Source: GWF2-33-9 sp964405755 (GTDB lineage: Bacteria > Bacteroidota > Ignavibacteria > Kapaibacteriales > UBA2268). From it: a DNA stretch of 44,062 nucleotides. The stretch covers positions 1 to 44,062 of the forward strand of contig CAYOPF010000004.1 in the NCBI GenBank assembly GCA_964405755.1, given 5' to 3'. Position 1 is the stretch's first letter, and every line of letters begins with the position of its first letter. Below the pieces are notes generated by a model. The model saw only the letters and a list, made by a program, of their open reading frames with translations. It did no database searches and was not told where the DNA came from. The position numbers were made by a program, and so were the translations under genes. This document shows positions 8,017 through 16,958 of this stretch, piece after piece.

Positions 8017-10926
8017 ATGAATAACAAAATTCTTTTTTATCTATTTTTGTTTCTGTTGATTGGAATATTTCCCGTATATAGCCAAACAGGGAGTATCTCT
8101 GGCAAAGTTACAGATTCAGAAACAGGTGAACATCTTCCCCGTACTACTATTATGCTGGAAGGTACTAAAATTGGTACTTATTCGGACGTAAAAGGTGAAT
8201 ACAAAATCAAGAACATTCCTCCAGGAAAGTACAAGCTAATAGCTCGCTATGTTAGCTATACTACAAAAGAAATCAAAGACATTACTATTGAAGCTGGAAA
8301 AGACATTTCATTGAACATTATTTTATCCAAACAAGTACAACAAGGTAAAGAAATTACTGTTGTAGGTGTTAGGGAAAATGATAACGAGATGGCAAACCTA
8401 TCGCAACGCAAGAATGCAACTCAAGTTAGCGATGGTATTTCGATGGAAGAAATTAAAAGATTACCCGATTCGGATGCTGGCCAATCATTGAAGAGATTAT
8501 CTGGCGTTTCGTTAGTTAACGATAAGTTCATTTTTGTTCGTGGAATAAGCGAAAGATACAGCAACACAACATTGAATGGCGCTGTTCTAACTTCGACTGA
8601 ACCCGACAAAAAAGCATTCTCTTTCGATATGTTACCAAGTGATTTCCTGGAACAAGCAAGTATTAAGAAGTCATTTACTCCCGATTTACCCGGTAATTTT
8701 GCTGGTGGATTGGTTGAATTAAACACAATAGATTACCCTAAAAAGCGTAAGTTTGGTATTAGTTTAGGTTCCGCTTTCAACAACGAAATCACAATGCAAA
8801 GCGGAAAATTCAAAACAGCAAACGGAAGCAGTACATTTTTCCTTGGCCGTGATGCCGGATATTTTGCTGCACCTTCTTCGATACCCTCGAGCCCAGAAGA
8901 AATGAGGACCTTTTTATTTAGTGATATTAAAACTACCGATCCTCTGCAGAGAGAACAAAATATCAACAAGTGGATTGAAATTGGAAGAGGCTTCAATAAT
9001 GAAAACTGGAAACTTAAAACTTTTTCTCCGCTTCCAGGTTTAGGAATCAGTGCAAATTATACAGACATTTTACAAATCGCTGAAAATGATTTTGGAATTA
9101 TTTCATCCATAAATTATGGGAATTCTTATTCCTTTAACGAATTTTATCGCGGAGTTTATTATTCTGATGGTATATCTTTACAACATACAGGCAATGGTTT
9201 CAATTCCATATTCTCAACTTCAATAGGCGGAATGTTGAACTTATCTTATAAAATTGGAACAAATAACTCATTGAGTTTCAAAAACACTTTCAATAACTCG
9301 AGTGATTACGAAGTAATACAAATCGAAGGTAGAAAGGAAACAACTGATATCCTGCAGACTAGTATGGAATATTTGCAAAAAACAATGTTTTCTTCACAAC
9401 TTGTGGGTGAACATTATTTTGAATTTTTGAACTCACAATTAAATTGGCGAATGGGATATTCCCTTTCGCTAAGAGATCAACCGGATTTAAGGAGAATCAG
9501 ATATTCCCGAATCGACACAACACTAGATTATCGAATGGATATTTATAATTTACCTCAAGGAAATTCCAGCCAAGCTGGTAGATTTTTCTCGTATCTTTCT
9601 GAAGATGGGTTTTCTGGAGCTATTGATTATAAGATCAAATTAGAGGATATAAGCTTCAAAGTTGGTGGATTAATCGAAAATCGAGCAAGAGATTTTAGAG
9701 TTCGCTCTTTTACATTAGTAGAAGCAAGAACTATTGTTCGTAATTATTATGATCCAGAGCTAGGTTATGAAGTTAAAAATTATCTAGATAAGAATGTATC
9801 TGGCTTATACTCAATAAAAGATGCAAGTGAACTGAATCCCGACAAGGTATTTGCCCCTGAAAATTTTAATATACACGGATTAGGAATTAGTGAAGATACT
9901 AAAAATTCAGACTCCTATAAAGCAACAGAATCACTTTATGCCGGTTATGCAATGCTCGAATTACCTACTTTTCTATTTGGAAACAGACTGCGATTTATTG
10001 GTGGTGCTCGTTACGAAATTAGTGAACAAAGATTAACAAGTTTTTATCAATTTAAAGACGAAGCAGGTAACTCTAAAGATTCAGTCTATGCAGATAAAAA
10101 CTATTTCGACTTGTTACCTTCTTTAAATTTAATTTACGAGATAACAAAATCAACGAATATTAGAATGTCGGCAAGCCAAACATTGGCTCGTCCATCACTT
10201 CGAGAATATGCACCATTCACTTTTTATGACTTCATGTATTTCACAAACGTTAAGGGCAACCCTTCGTTGGAACGTTCGTTAATTCAAAACTATGATATTC
10301 GCTATGAATGGTTTATGAATCCAGGAGAAGTTATTTCAGTTAGTGGTTTCTATAAGAAGTTTACAAATGCGATCGAAGAAACAATTTTACCTGCATCGGG
10401 TGAGGTAGAAAAAACATTTACAAACTCAAAGGAAAATGCTTATAATTATGGATTAGAACTCGAGTTGAGAAAGAACTTTGGATTCATGTTACCTGGCTCA
10501 TTTTTAGAAGACTTGGGTATCAATGTAAATTATGCTCTTATAAATTCTGAAATTTCGATTGAACAACCAACGAAAACGTATACCCGATCAATGTGGGGAC
10601 AATCTCCTTATACATTAAATATTGGATTGTTTTATAACAACCCTGACTTAGGTACTTCAGTTAATATTGCATACAATACGTCTGGCAAACGTATTATCCA
10701 AGTCGCCGATGTTGCTGCTTATGCGTTCGATAACCCACATATCTATGAAATGCCAAGAAACTTAGTAGATTTCTCACTTACTCAGCGCATTATCGAAAAA
10801 ATGAATGTGAAGTTAACTACAAAGAATTTATTAAACGAAAAATTAATTTGGGAACAAAATGGGGCTAAAGTAGCTACCAACTATTACGGCATCAATTTTT
10901 CCCTAGGAATAGATTATAGTTTCTAG
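8017..10926 (+). CDS. TonB-dependent outer-membrane receptor
   Basis: About 969 residues from the ATG at 8017. A GTG at 7990 is in frame, but ATG places the positively charged start MNNK right before a signal peptide ending VYSQ, so it is preferred. Domains: CarboxypepD_reg-like beta-sandwich at about 25-110 (GSISGKVTD...GKYKLIARYVSYTT), the plug (LPDSDAGQSLKRLSGVSL...FVRGISERY...GNFAGGLVELNT), then a 22-strand-type barrel ending in the aromatic C-terminus GIDYSF. It imports a large ligand through the outer membrane using TonB energy. The ligand is unknown; there is no SusD neighbour. The next gene, 50 bases downstream, encodes a T9SS-exported surface protein that may be its partner. Confidence 0.92.
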   Translation: MNNKILFYLFLFLLIGIFPVYSQTGSISGKVTDSETGEHLPRTTIMLEGTKIGTYSDVKGEYKIKNIPPGKYKLIARYVSYTTKEIKDITIEAGKDISLNIILSKQVQQGKEITVVGVRENDNEMANLSQRKNATQVSDGISMEEIKRLPDSDAGQSLKRLSGVSLVNDKFIFVRGISERYSNTTLNGAVLTSTEPDKKAFSFDMLPSDFLEQASIKKSFTPDLPGNFAGGLVELNTIDYPKKRKFGISLGSAFNNEITMQSGKFKTANGSSTFFLGRDAGYFAAPSSIPSSPEEMRTFLFSDIKTTDPLQREQNINKWIEIGRGFNNENWKLKTFSPLPGLGISANYTDILQIAENDFGIISSINYGNSYSFNEFYRGVYYSDGISLQHTGNGFNSIFSTSIGGMLNLSYKIGTNNSLSFKNTFNNSSDYEVIQIEGRKETTDILQTSMEYLQKTMFSSQLVGEHYFEFLNSQLNWRMGYSLSLRDQPDLRRIRYSRIDTTLDYRMDIYNLPQGNSSQAGRFFSYLSEDGFSGAIDYKIKLEDISFKVGGLIENRARDFRVRSFTLVEARTIVRNYYDPELGYEVKNYLDKNVSGLYSIKDASELNPDKVFAPENFNIHGLGISEDTKNSDSYKATESLYAGYAMLELPTFLFGNRLRFIGGARYEISEQRLTSFYQFKDEAGNSKDSVYADKNYFDLLPSLNLIYEITKSTNIRMSASQTLARPSLREYAPFTFYDFMYFTNVKGNPSLERSLIQNYDIRYEWFMNPGEVISVSGFYKKFTNAIEETILPASGEVEKTFTNSKENAYNYGLELELRKNFGFMLPGSFLEDLGINVNYALINSEISIEQPTKTYTRSMWGQSPYTLNIGLFYNNPDLGTSVNIAYNTSGKRIIQVADVAAYAFDNPHIYEMPRNLVDFSLTQRIIEKMNVKLTTKNLLNEKLIWEQNGAKVATNYYGINFSLGIDYSF

Positions 10927-10976
10927 AAAAACAATTATCTAAATATCATTATTATCAACTAATTAAAGGATTTTTT

Positions 10977-13001
10977 ATGAAAATCTTAATATTTCTTATT
11001 GCCTTTTTTGTAATTTCTACATTAAGTGCAAACGCCGAATTCAAAATTACAGCACCAACTCCTGGATCAGAATTCCGAGTAGGAAGAACTGTAACAGTGA
11101 AATGGTCAACAGAAGAAACATTGAAAAAGACATTGGAAATCTACGCATCAGTAGATGGACCAAACGGACCATGGGAATTACTTGCTGTAAAAGGTGGCAC
11201 ATCCATAAAAGATGTTAATGCAACTGACACTACAAAACCATTAGGTCAGGTAGTAACTGTATTGCCAAGAAAAGCTACAACAACATTGTATTTGAAAATG
11301 CAGGAAAAAGGTAATTCAGCATTCAGTACTCCAGCAATTGGACCTTATACTGTTAAATTACCAGCACCATCAAAAGTGGATTCTACATTAACCGGCAACA
11401 TCACAGGCTCGGTAACTTTATCCAACAAGAAAATTTACGGATTAAAGGGAGTATTATATGTTCAAGATGGCGGAGTATTGAGAATTGAACCAGGAACAAT
11501 TATCTTAGGTGAAGTTGCAAACACAAGTGCAATTTGTATTAATCGTGGCGGTAAGATCTACGCTAACGGAACTCCAGACAAACCAATCATTATGACTTCA
11601 GGTGCTGCACCTGGCCAACGCGACCGTGGTGATTGGGGTGGTTTATTGATAATGGGTCGTGCTAAAACTAACTTGGTAGAAGCACAAATTGAAGGTGGTA
11701 TCTCCGATGGTCCAGATAAGAAAATCAACGGTTGGTATGGTGGTAATAATGACGAAGATAGTAGTGGCGTTGTTCGCTATGTTCGTATTGAATTTGCTGG
11801 TATTGCTGAGTCACCAGATAACGAATTAAACTCATTGACTATGGGTTCTGTTGGTAGCAAAACTGTTATCGAATATGTACAATGCTCCTATGGTGGCGAC
11901 GATAGTTTTGAATGGTTCGGTGGTACTGTTAACCATAAATACATTATTGCTTATAATGGTATCGATGATGATTTTGATACAGACAATGGTTACCGTGGTA
12001 AAGTTCAGTTTGGTATGACAGTTCGTTTCCCAGATATAGCTGACCAATCCAATAGTGAAGCATTCGAAAGCGATAACGACTCCAAAGCAAGCGAAAGAGA
12101 ACCATTTACTTCGCCAGTATTTTCCAACATAACAGCTATCGGTCCTTTTGCTGATTTAAGTTGGGATCTTGGCAAACAAGTAAATGCGAAATACTTAACT
12201 GCAGTTCAAACAAGAAGAAATTCAAGACAAAGCATATATAATTCAGTATTCTTGGGATGGCCAAGAGGATTGGAATTCACTAACCAAAACACAGTTCGTG
12301 CTGCTAGCAAGGATTCAATTGCTTTCAAACACAATTCAATGTTTGGAATCAAGGATATGCAAAGAGTGTTTTACTTTGGTAGTGGAACAGCTGCTGAAGG
12401 TAAGGTAGGTAATGCATGGGTTGTTACAGATCAACCAGGTAACCAGATCATGAACCCAGCCAGCACTACATTAGTTAATGATGCTGCAAAGCTTGTTAAT
12501 CCATTTGTTACTGCTAATCAATTGGAATTAATTGATCCAAGTCCTAAGGCAGATGCAAACTTCTTGACACATGCTACTTTTGACAACGATCCAATTTTAC
12601 CAATTGCAAATCCATACTTTAAAAAAGTAACCTATCGTGGTGCTTTTGCTGTTGGCGAACGTTGGGACTTGCCTTGGGCTGAATACGATCCAATTAACCA
12701 AGAATATTCAGTTGGAGTTGAAGATGAAATTCCACAACAAGCAGTCGTAGGAATGAATATCTTCCCACAACCTGCAAATCATTTTGCAACAATGAACTTC
12801 TTCTTAGTTAATCCAACAAATGTAACTTTAAGATTGGTAGATTCCTATGGTAATGAATTAACTAAATTCGACCTTGGTCTTGTTAATTCAGGTTATCAAT
12901 CACAAATGATTGACTTGAGAACTTTATCGAACGGCGTTTACTTTGTTCAAGTTATTACTAACAATGGGACAACAACACAAAAAATAGTAGTAGTAAAATA
13001 A
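10977..13001 (+). CDS. Secreted beta-helix-like protein with T9SS sorting domain
   Basis: 674 residues. The signal peptide is about 1-21 (FLIAFFVISTLSANA). Residues 22-130 look like an Ig-like domain (ITAPTPGSEFRVG...VKWS). The middle, about 135-480, resembles a right-handed parallel beta-helix seen in many Bacteroidota surface proteins (YVQDGGVLRIEPGTII, GGKIYANGTPDKPIIMTSG, GDWGGLLIMGRA). The last about 85 residues are a T9SS C-terminal domain (MNIFPQPAN, LRLVDSYGNEL, LSNGVYFVQV, KIVVVK). AAAGGA lies 9 bases before the start. It follows the TonB receptor by 50 bases, and a strong terminator ends the pair, so they form one operon. A surface ligand-capture role is inferred, not shown. Confidence 0.85.
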   Translation: MKILIFLIAFFVISTLSANAEFKITAPTPGSEFRVGRTVTVKWSTEETLKKTLEIYASVDGPNGPWELLAVKGGTSIKDVNATDTTKPLGQVVTVLPRKATTTLYLKMQEKGNSAFSTPAIGPYTVKLPAPSKVDSTLTGNITGSVTLSNKKIYGLKGVLYVQDGGVLRIEPGTIILGEVANTSAICINRGGKIYANGTPDKPIIMTSGAAPGQRDRGDWGGLLIMGRAKTNLVEAQIEGGISDGPDKKINGWYGGNNDEDSSGVVRYVRIEFAGIAESPDNELNSLTMGSVGSKTVIEYVQCSYGGDDSFEWFGGTVNHKYIIAYNGIDDDFDTDNGYRGKVQFGMTVRFPDIADQSNSEAFESDNDSKASEREPFTSPVFSNITAIGPFADLSWDLGKQVNAKYLTAVQTRRNSRQSIYNSVFLGWPRGLEFTNQNTVRAASKDSIAFKHNSMFGIKDMQRVFYFGSGTAAEGKVGNAWVVTDQPGNQIMNPASTTLVNDAAKLVNPFVTANQLELIDPSPKADANFLTHATFDNDPILPIANPYFKKVTYRGAFAVGERWDLPWAEYDPINQEYSVGVEDEIPQQAVVGMNIFPQPANHFATMNFFLVNPTNVTLRLVDSYGNELTKFDLGLVNSGYQSQMIDLRTLSNGVYFVQVITNNGTTTQKIVVVK

Positions 13002-13027
13002 AACCACACATTTTATTTATACTATAT

Positions 13028-13066
13028 AACAGGCTGCATCCAAAAGGTGTGGCCTGTTTTTTTTAT
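13028..13066 (+). terminator. Rho-independent terminator of the TonB receptor operon
   Basis: AACAGGC (13028-13034) pairs with GCCTGTT (13052-13058), with partial further pairing inside around the loop AAAA, followed by a run of eight T. Confidence 0.85.
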
Positions 13067-13107
13067 TTTTTTCTTAATTTTAAGTTTTTACAATTTTCAA
13101 TATTTAG

Positions 13108-14253
13108 ATGAGTGAAAACATAAAGCAACCAAAATCGAATCGATATCTGTTTATCGATATATTGCGAGGTTTATCAGTCCTTTAGATGATCGAGGCCCAC
13201 ATAACAGATGTGGCACTATGGAGTCAGGCAAAATCTACTTCTCTATTCTATCTTATCGATAAATCTAATGGTTTTGTGGCAACAATATTCCTGTTCTGTG
13301 CTGGAGCAGGTTTCTATATTGCAACAAATCGCAAATTCGAGGATTTTAAGAATTTTCGAATACCCCTGTGGGTTTACCTTAGAAAACTGGCTTTTATTTT
13401 ATTTATTGCATTTGCAATGCATTTACCAGCTAGAGAATTCTTTCAATTATTCAGCTTAACCAACGAGCAACTTACCAGATTTGTCGAATGCGATATTTTG
13501 CAAACTATTGTATATTCGTCGTTGCTTACTCTATTGCTATTTTATCTAATTCCAAATTTAAAATATCTCAAATATATTAGTATTGTAATTGCTTTGACTG
13601 CTTACTACCTAACTTCTTTTGTTTGGGCTATCGATCCATTCAATTATTTACCAATTTTCCCTGCAACATTATTTGCCGAGTGGCCTGTTTCCCACTTTCC
13701 TATGTTTCCATGGATGGGACACTTTTTTGCTGGGTTAGCTCTAACTTCATTTTTTATGGAATCGGTTGATAAGAAAAAATTTCCTCTCAAAGTAGGACTT
13801 TCCTCATTAGCAATATCTATCAGTATGCTAATATTGAAAGAATTGCCCATATTAAATTATCCATTTGCAGATGATTGGTGGTACACTTCGCCATCTCACT
13901 TTATATTTCGAATATCGATTGTATCCTTTCTCTTCTGTTTTTTATATTATTTTGAGGATTATATATCAGGTAGATTTTATACTAAGTCATTAATATTGAT
14001 GGGTCGGGAATCACTCTTATTATATGTGGGAAATGTAATCGTGATTTACGGATCTATTATTAATAATGGGATTCGGCAACACCTTCCCAATCAAGTTGAC
14101 TCCTTCTCGACTATTCTTATTTTTACAGGACTTACTTTTATTCTATATTACGTAAGCAAAGGATGGCATTATATAAAAACCAACCATCTGTTTTATTCCA
14201 AATTAATAATTTATGGTTTGAGTTTATATTTTCTAATTTGGTTAATCGTATAA
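13108..14253 (+). pseudogene. HGSNAT/DUF1624-like multipass membrane acyltransferase with in-frame TAG
   Basis: ATG at 13108 starts MSENIKQPKSNRYLFIDILRGLSVL, a typical N-terminus of the heparan-alpha-glucosaminide acetyltransferase-like (DUF1624) family. A TAG (13183-13185) follows, and the same frame continues from ATG 13186 with MIEAHITDVALW for 355 residues. Homologues normally have one residue at the TAG position (LxMIxxH), so the stop looks like a TTG-to-TAG change. The rest has about nine to ten hydrophobic helices and the family-like segment FPMFPWMGHFFAG. Family members use acetyl-CoA to acylate sugars across a membrane. TAG is directly followed by ATG, so re-initiation could yield a protein lacking 26 residues, including half of the first helix. 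Family call moderate; the nonsense reading is strong. Confidence 0.75.
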
Positions 14254-14257
14254 AATT

Positions 14258-14274
14258 AGTATAGCTACTATACT
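14258..14274. terminator. Small perfect inverted repeat between convergent genes
   Basis: AGTATAG-CTA-CTATACT is a 7-bp perfect stem with a 3-base loop at the junction of the convergent membrane-protein and NifX-like genes. It overlaps the TAG stop of the latter. It has low GC and no clear T-run, so it is at best a weak bidirectional terminator. Confidence 0.35.
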
Positions 14275-14573
14275 CTGCACATTAAGTTAATCAAAGCTTT
14301 TTTGGCATTTTCTTCCAAAGTTCTTAAGATTTGTTTATTCGAACTTTTAAGATTATCTTTAATCGAAGGTTCGATTTTTGTGCATATCATAGAATTACAG
14401 TCATTCAATAAACTAATAATGGCTGGTCCTTTTGTGGTAGTATCGGGAGTTTGTTCACGAAACTCAAAATCAACTAAATTATGGTCGTCTATTTCGTAAA
14501 CTAAAAAACCTTTACAGTCAAGCACCGATGGTGCAATTTTTATTTTATCATTTGTTGGAATTGCTACTTTCAT
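14268..14573 (-). CDS. NifX/NifB-type iron-molybdenum cofactor-binding family protein, copy 2
   Basis: 101 residues. It resembles the small dinitrogenase iron-molybdenum cofactor domain (PF02579-like): N-terminal MKVAIPTND, a central FLVYEIDDHNLVDFEF strand pair and a C-terminal helix LEENAKKALINLMCR. Members bind metal clusters in nitrogenase assembly, but many Bacteroidota and archaeal homologues occur without nitrogenase and their role is unknown. No other nif gene is in the window. Its upstream neighbour (14626-14940) is a diverged paralogue. Both end in LxCR and share a similar start, so the pair arose by tandem duplication. Confidence 0.65.
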   Translation of the reverse strand: MKVAIPTNDKIKIAPSVLDCKGFLVYEIDDHNLVDFEFREQTPDTTTKGPAIISLLNDCNSMICTKIEPSIKDNLKSSNKQILRTLEENAKKALINLMCRV

Positions 14574-14595
14574 TTTTGTGTTTTTGTATAAGCTA

Positions 14596-14603
14596 CAAAA
14601 TTA
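14596..14603 (-). promoter_or_regulatory. Possible -7 box TAATTTTG before NifX-like copy 2
   Basis: TAATTTTG on the minus strand, 22 bases before the ATG at 14573, in the 52-base gap between the paralogues. It equals the -7 boxes of tRNA-Asn and rpsL, but no TTG is found at the right distance upstream. The second paralogue may therefore have its own start of transcription. Confidence 0.4.
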
Positions 14604-14625
14604 AGAAAAGTTAATGATTAAATTT

Positions 14626-14940
14626 CTATCTGCAAATAAGATTTGTTATTGCCTTCCTAATATTCTCTTCCATAGTCTTCATCACTTTAATATTCATTCC
14701 TTTGAACTTAACCGATAAATCTTTGGGGATTGATTTACATATAACTACCTGACAATCGCATAAATAATTGAACAAAGAGTCGATTTGTTGGTTTTCGTCG
14801 GGATTATCACTTACCGTATTCTGTCTGGTTTCCAAAAAATCAATATACCCATTACCAGCACTAACAACCAGAAAATATCTGGATTTTAAAAAATTCTCTG
14901 ATATAGAAATTTTATCGTTTGATGGTATAATAATTCTCAT
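14626..14940 (-). CDS. NifX/NifB-type iron-molybdenum cofactor-binding family protein, copy 1
   Basis: 104 residues: MRIIIPSNDKISISENFLKSRYFLVV at the start, then CDCQVVICKSI, and a C-terminal helix MKTMEENIRKAITNLICR. It is the same fold family as the gene just downstream, from which it has clearly diverged. The cysteines in CDCQVVIC could bind a metal or cluster, but this is only suggestive. It is divergent from the large histidine kinase gene, with about 100 bases between them containing an interrupted inverted repeat. Function outside nitrogenase systems is not known. Confidence 0.65.
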   Translation of the reverse strand: MRIIIPSNDKISISENFLKSRYFLVVSAGNGYIDFLETRQNTVSDNPDENQQIDSLFNYLCDCQVVICKSIPKDLSVKFKGMNIKVMKTMEENIRKAITNLICR

Positions 14941-14959
14941 TCCACAAAAATAGAAAATA

Positions 14960-15021
14960 ATTCGATAATATTGAACAAAATGAACTTTTTTTCCTTATAT
15001 TACAATATTATTTTCTCGAAT
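14960..15021. repeat. Interrupted inverted repeat in the divergent NifX-like/kinase promoter region
   Basis: The left arm ATTCGATAATATTG (14960-14973) matches the right arm as CAATATTA (15003-15010), five extra bases, then TCGAAT (15016-15021). It lies between two divergent genes and could be an operator or an mRNA hairpin. The region is AT-rich, so chance is possible. Confidence 0.35.
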
Positions 15022-15044
15022 AATGGCAAAAATCCGAGGTGCCT

Positions 15045-16958
15045 ATGATAGTTTTCAACCTTTTGTATAATCTTTCCTTATTATTTGTATTAATCTACCT
15101 TTCGTCATTTATAACTAAATTATTTAAGACAAACAAATTAGTCAGAATTTTACTGCAAGGCATATTAATCGGCATAGTAACAGTAATTGGAATGAAGTAT
15201 TCCTTTGTATTAGAAGATGGATTAATTTTCGATGGCAGATCTATTATAGTTAGTTTCAGTACTATGTTTTTAGGTCCTATTGTCGGACTTATCGGACTTG
15301 TTATTGGCGTTGCATACCGAGTAAGCATCGGAGGTACTGGTTGGATACCTGGAGTATTAACTTTTCTCGTTTCTTTTGCTGTTGGATATTTGTTTTTCAT
15401 TCTAAAAGGAAAGGACTCCAAAAAGTGGACATCAGATTTTAACTTAATATTGATGGGTTTTCTAACCCATGTTGGCGTAATATGTTGTATGTTTGCTCTA
15501 CCAAAAGCAAGTATGATTAATACTATTCAATCAATAGCACCAATAATGCTAACTATCTATCCATTATTCACTTGGGTTTTAGGTAAATACCAGCTTTACA
15601 CTGAGGAAAACGAAACACTTACCGACAATTTATTATTAGAGATAAGCCGCTTTCGCACCTCTTTATATAGCATAGGTGACGGATTAATTACTACGGATAC
15701 TCGCGGGAATATAGTAACAATGAACGAGGTAGCCGAGAGACTTACTGGCTGGAGCGAAGTAGATACCCACGGAAAACCTATCACAGAAATACTGAAGTTG
15801 ATAAACGAAGACTCTCGCCAAACTGTCGCCAATCCAGTTGAAAAAGTATTGCAATATGGAATGATAGTAAGATTGGCAAATCATACATTGCTTGTTAACA
15901 GGAATGGTGAAGAAATCCCTATTGCCGACAGTTGTGCTCCCATTAAGGATGATAAAGGCAATATTGCTGGTGTAGTTTTTGTTTTTAGAGACCAAATAGC
16001 CGAAAGAGAATACTTAAACAGAATTTTAAAAAATGAAAATGACCTTAAAAATGCCGAAAAATTCGCAAAAATTGGCTATTGGGAAATGGACTTAAAAAGT
16101 AACATTCTTCGAGGTTCGGTTGGTGCCTTAGAAATATTCGAACTTGACGAACCCGACATTTCACTTGATTCTTACATGGTTAGCGTTTTGCCAGAATATA
16201 GATCCTTAATTATTGATTCAATAAGGAGTTTAGTCGATGAAAACACTAAATATGATATTCAATATAAATCTACTACATTTAAAACTAAATCTATAAAACA
16301 TATCCGATCAATTGCCGAATACGACAAAGAAAATAATAAATTATTCGGTGTTTTGATTGATATTACAGAAATTAATATAGCTCAACAGATAATTGAAGTA
16401 CAGAAGTTGCGATATGAAAACATAATAAAAGGAACAAAAGCAGGCACTTGGGAATGGAATGTCCAGACAAATGAAGTAACTTTTAACGATTATTGGTTCC
16501 TAATGTTAGGATATTCACCCGAAGATTTTCCAAACCCGAACCTGGATACATGGAGCCAATTAACTCATCCTTCCGATTTAGCAATTGCCAATTCATTGTT
16601 AGAAGATCATTTTGCTGGCAAAACTAATTATTATACTTGCGAAATGAGAATGAAGCACAAAGATGGTCGTTGGATTTGGATTTTAGATTCAGGATCTGTG
16701 ATTACAAGGACTCCCGATGGCAAACCATTATGGATGTATGGTCAGCATTTAGATATCACAGACAAAAAATTAGCAGAAGAAAAAATTAGAGAAAGTGAAG
16801 AGAGATTTAGACTAATTGTCGAAAACCAAAACGATTTAGTTGTTAAAGTCGATTTAGATAATAAGTTCGAATTTGTAAACAAAGCTTATTGTGATTTGTT
16901 TGGAAAATCGCAGGATGATCTAATTGGTCGTACATTCCCCCCCGTTGGTGCATCCTGA
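15045..16958 (+). pseudogene. Giant hybrid sensor histidine kinase, N-terminal part (5TM receptor and PAS domains) up to a frameshift
   Basis: GAGG at 15036-15039 points to the ATG at 15045 rather than the GTG at 15039. The first about 190 residues have five to six membrane helices with FDGRSIIVS, GPIVGLIGLVIG and YRVSIGG, the pattern of the 5TMR-LYT receptor domain of LytS-like sensors. Four PAS domains follow (starting near FRTSLYSIGDGLITTD, AKIGYWEMD, GTKAGTWEWNVQTN and FRLIVENQNDLVVKVD). The fourth breaks at a run of seven C (16937-16943), after which this frame ends at TGA (16956-16958). With six C the frame runs into 16945-20754 as RTFPPLVHPDD, restoring a normal PAS motif and a 1902-residue protein. 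Real mutation, phase switch and sequencing error are all possible. Confidence 0.85.

Noticed and set aside
16937..16943. Programmed ribosomal frameshift in the kinase
   Set aside because: C7 followed by G is not a typical bacterial slippery heptamer, and no Shine-Dalgarno stimulator or strong downstream stem is evident; a +1 base in the DNA explains it more simply.
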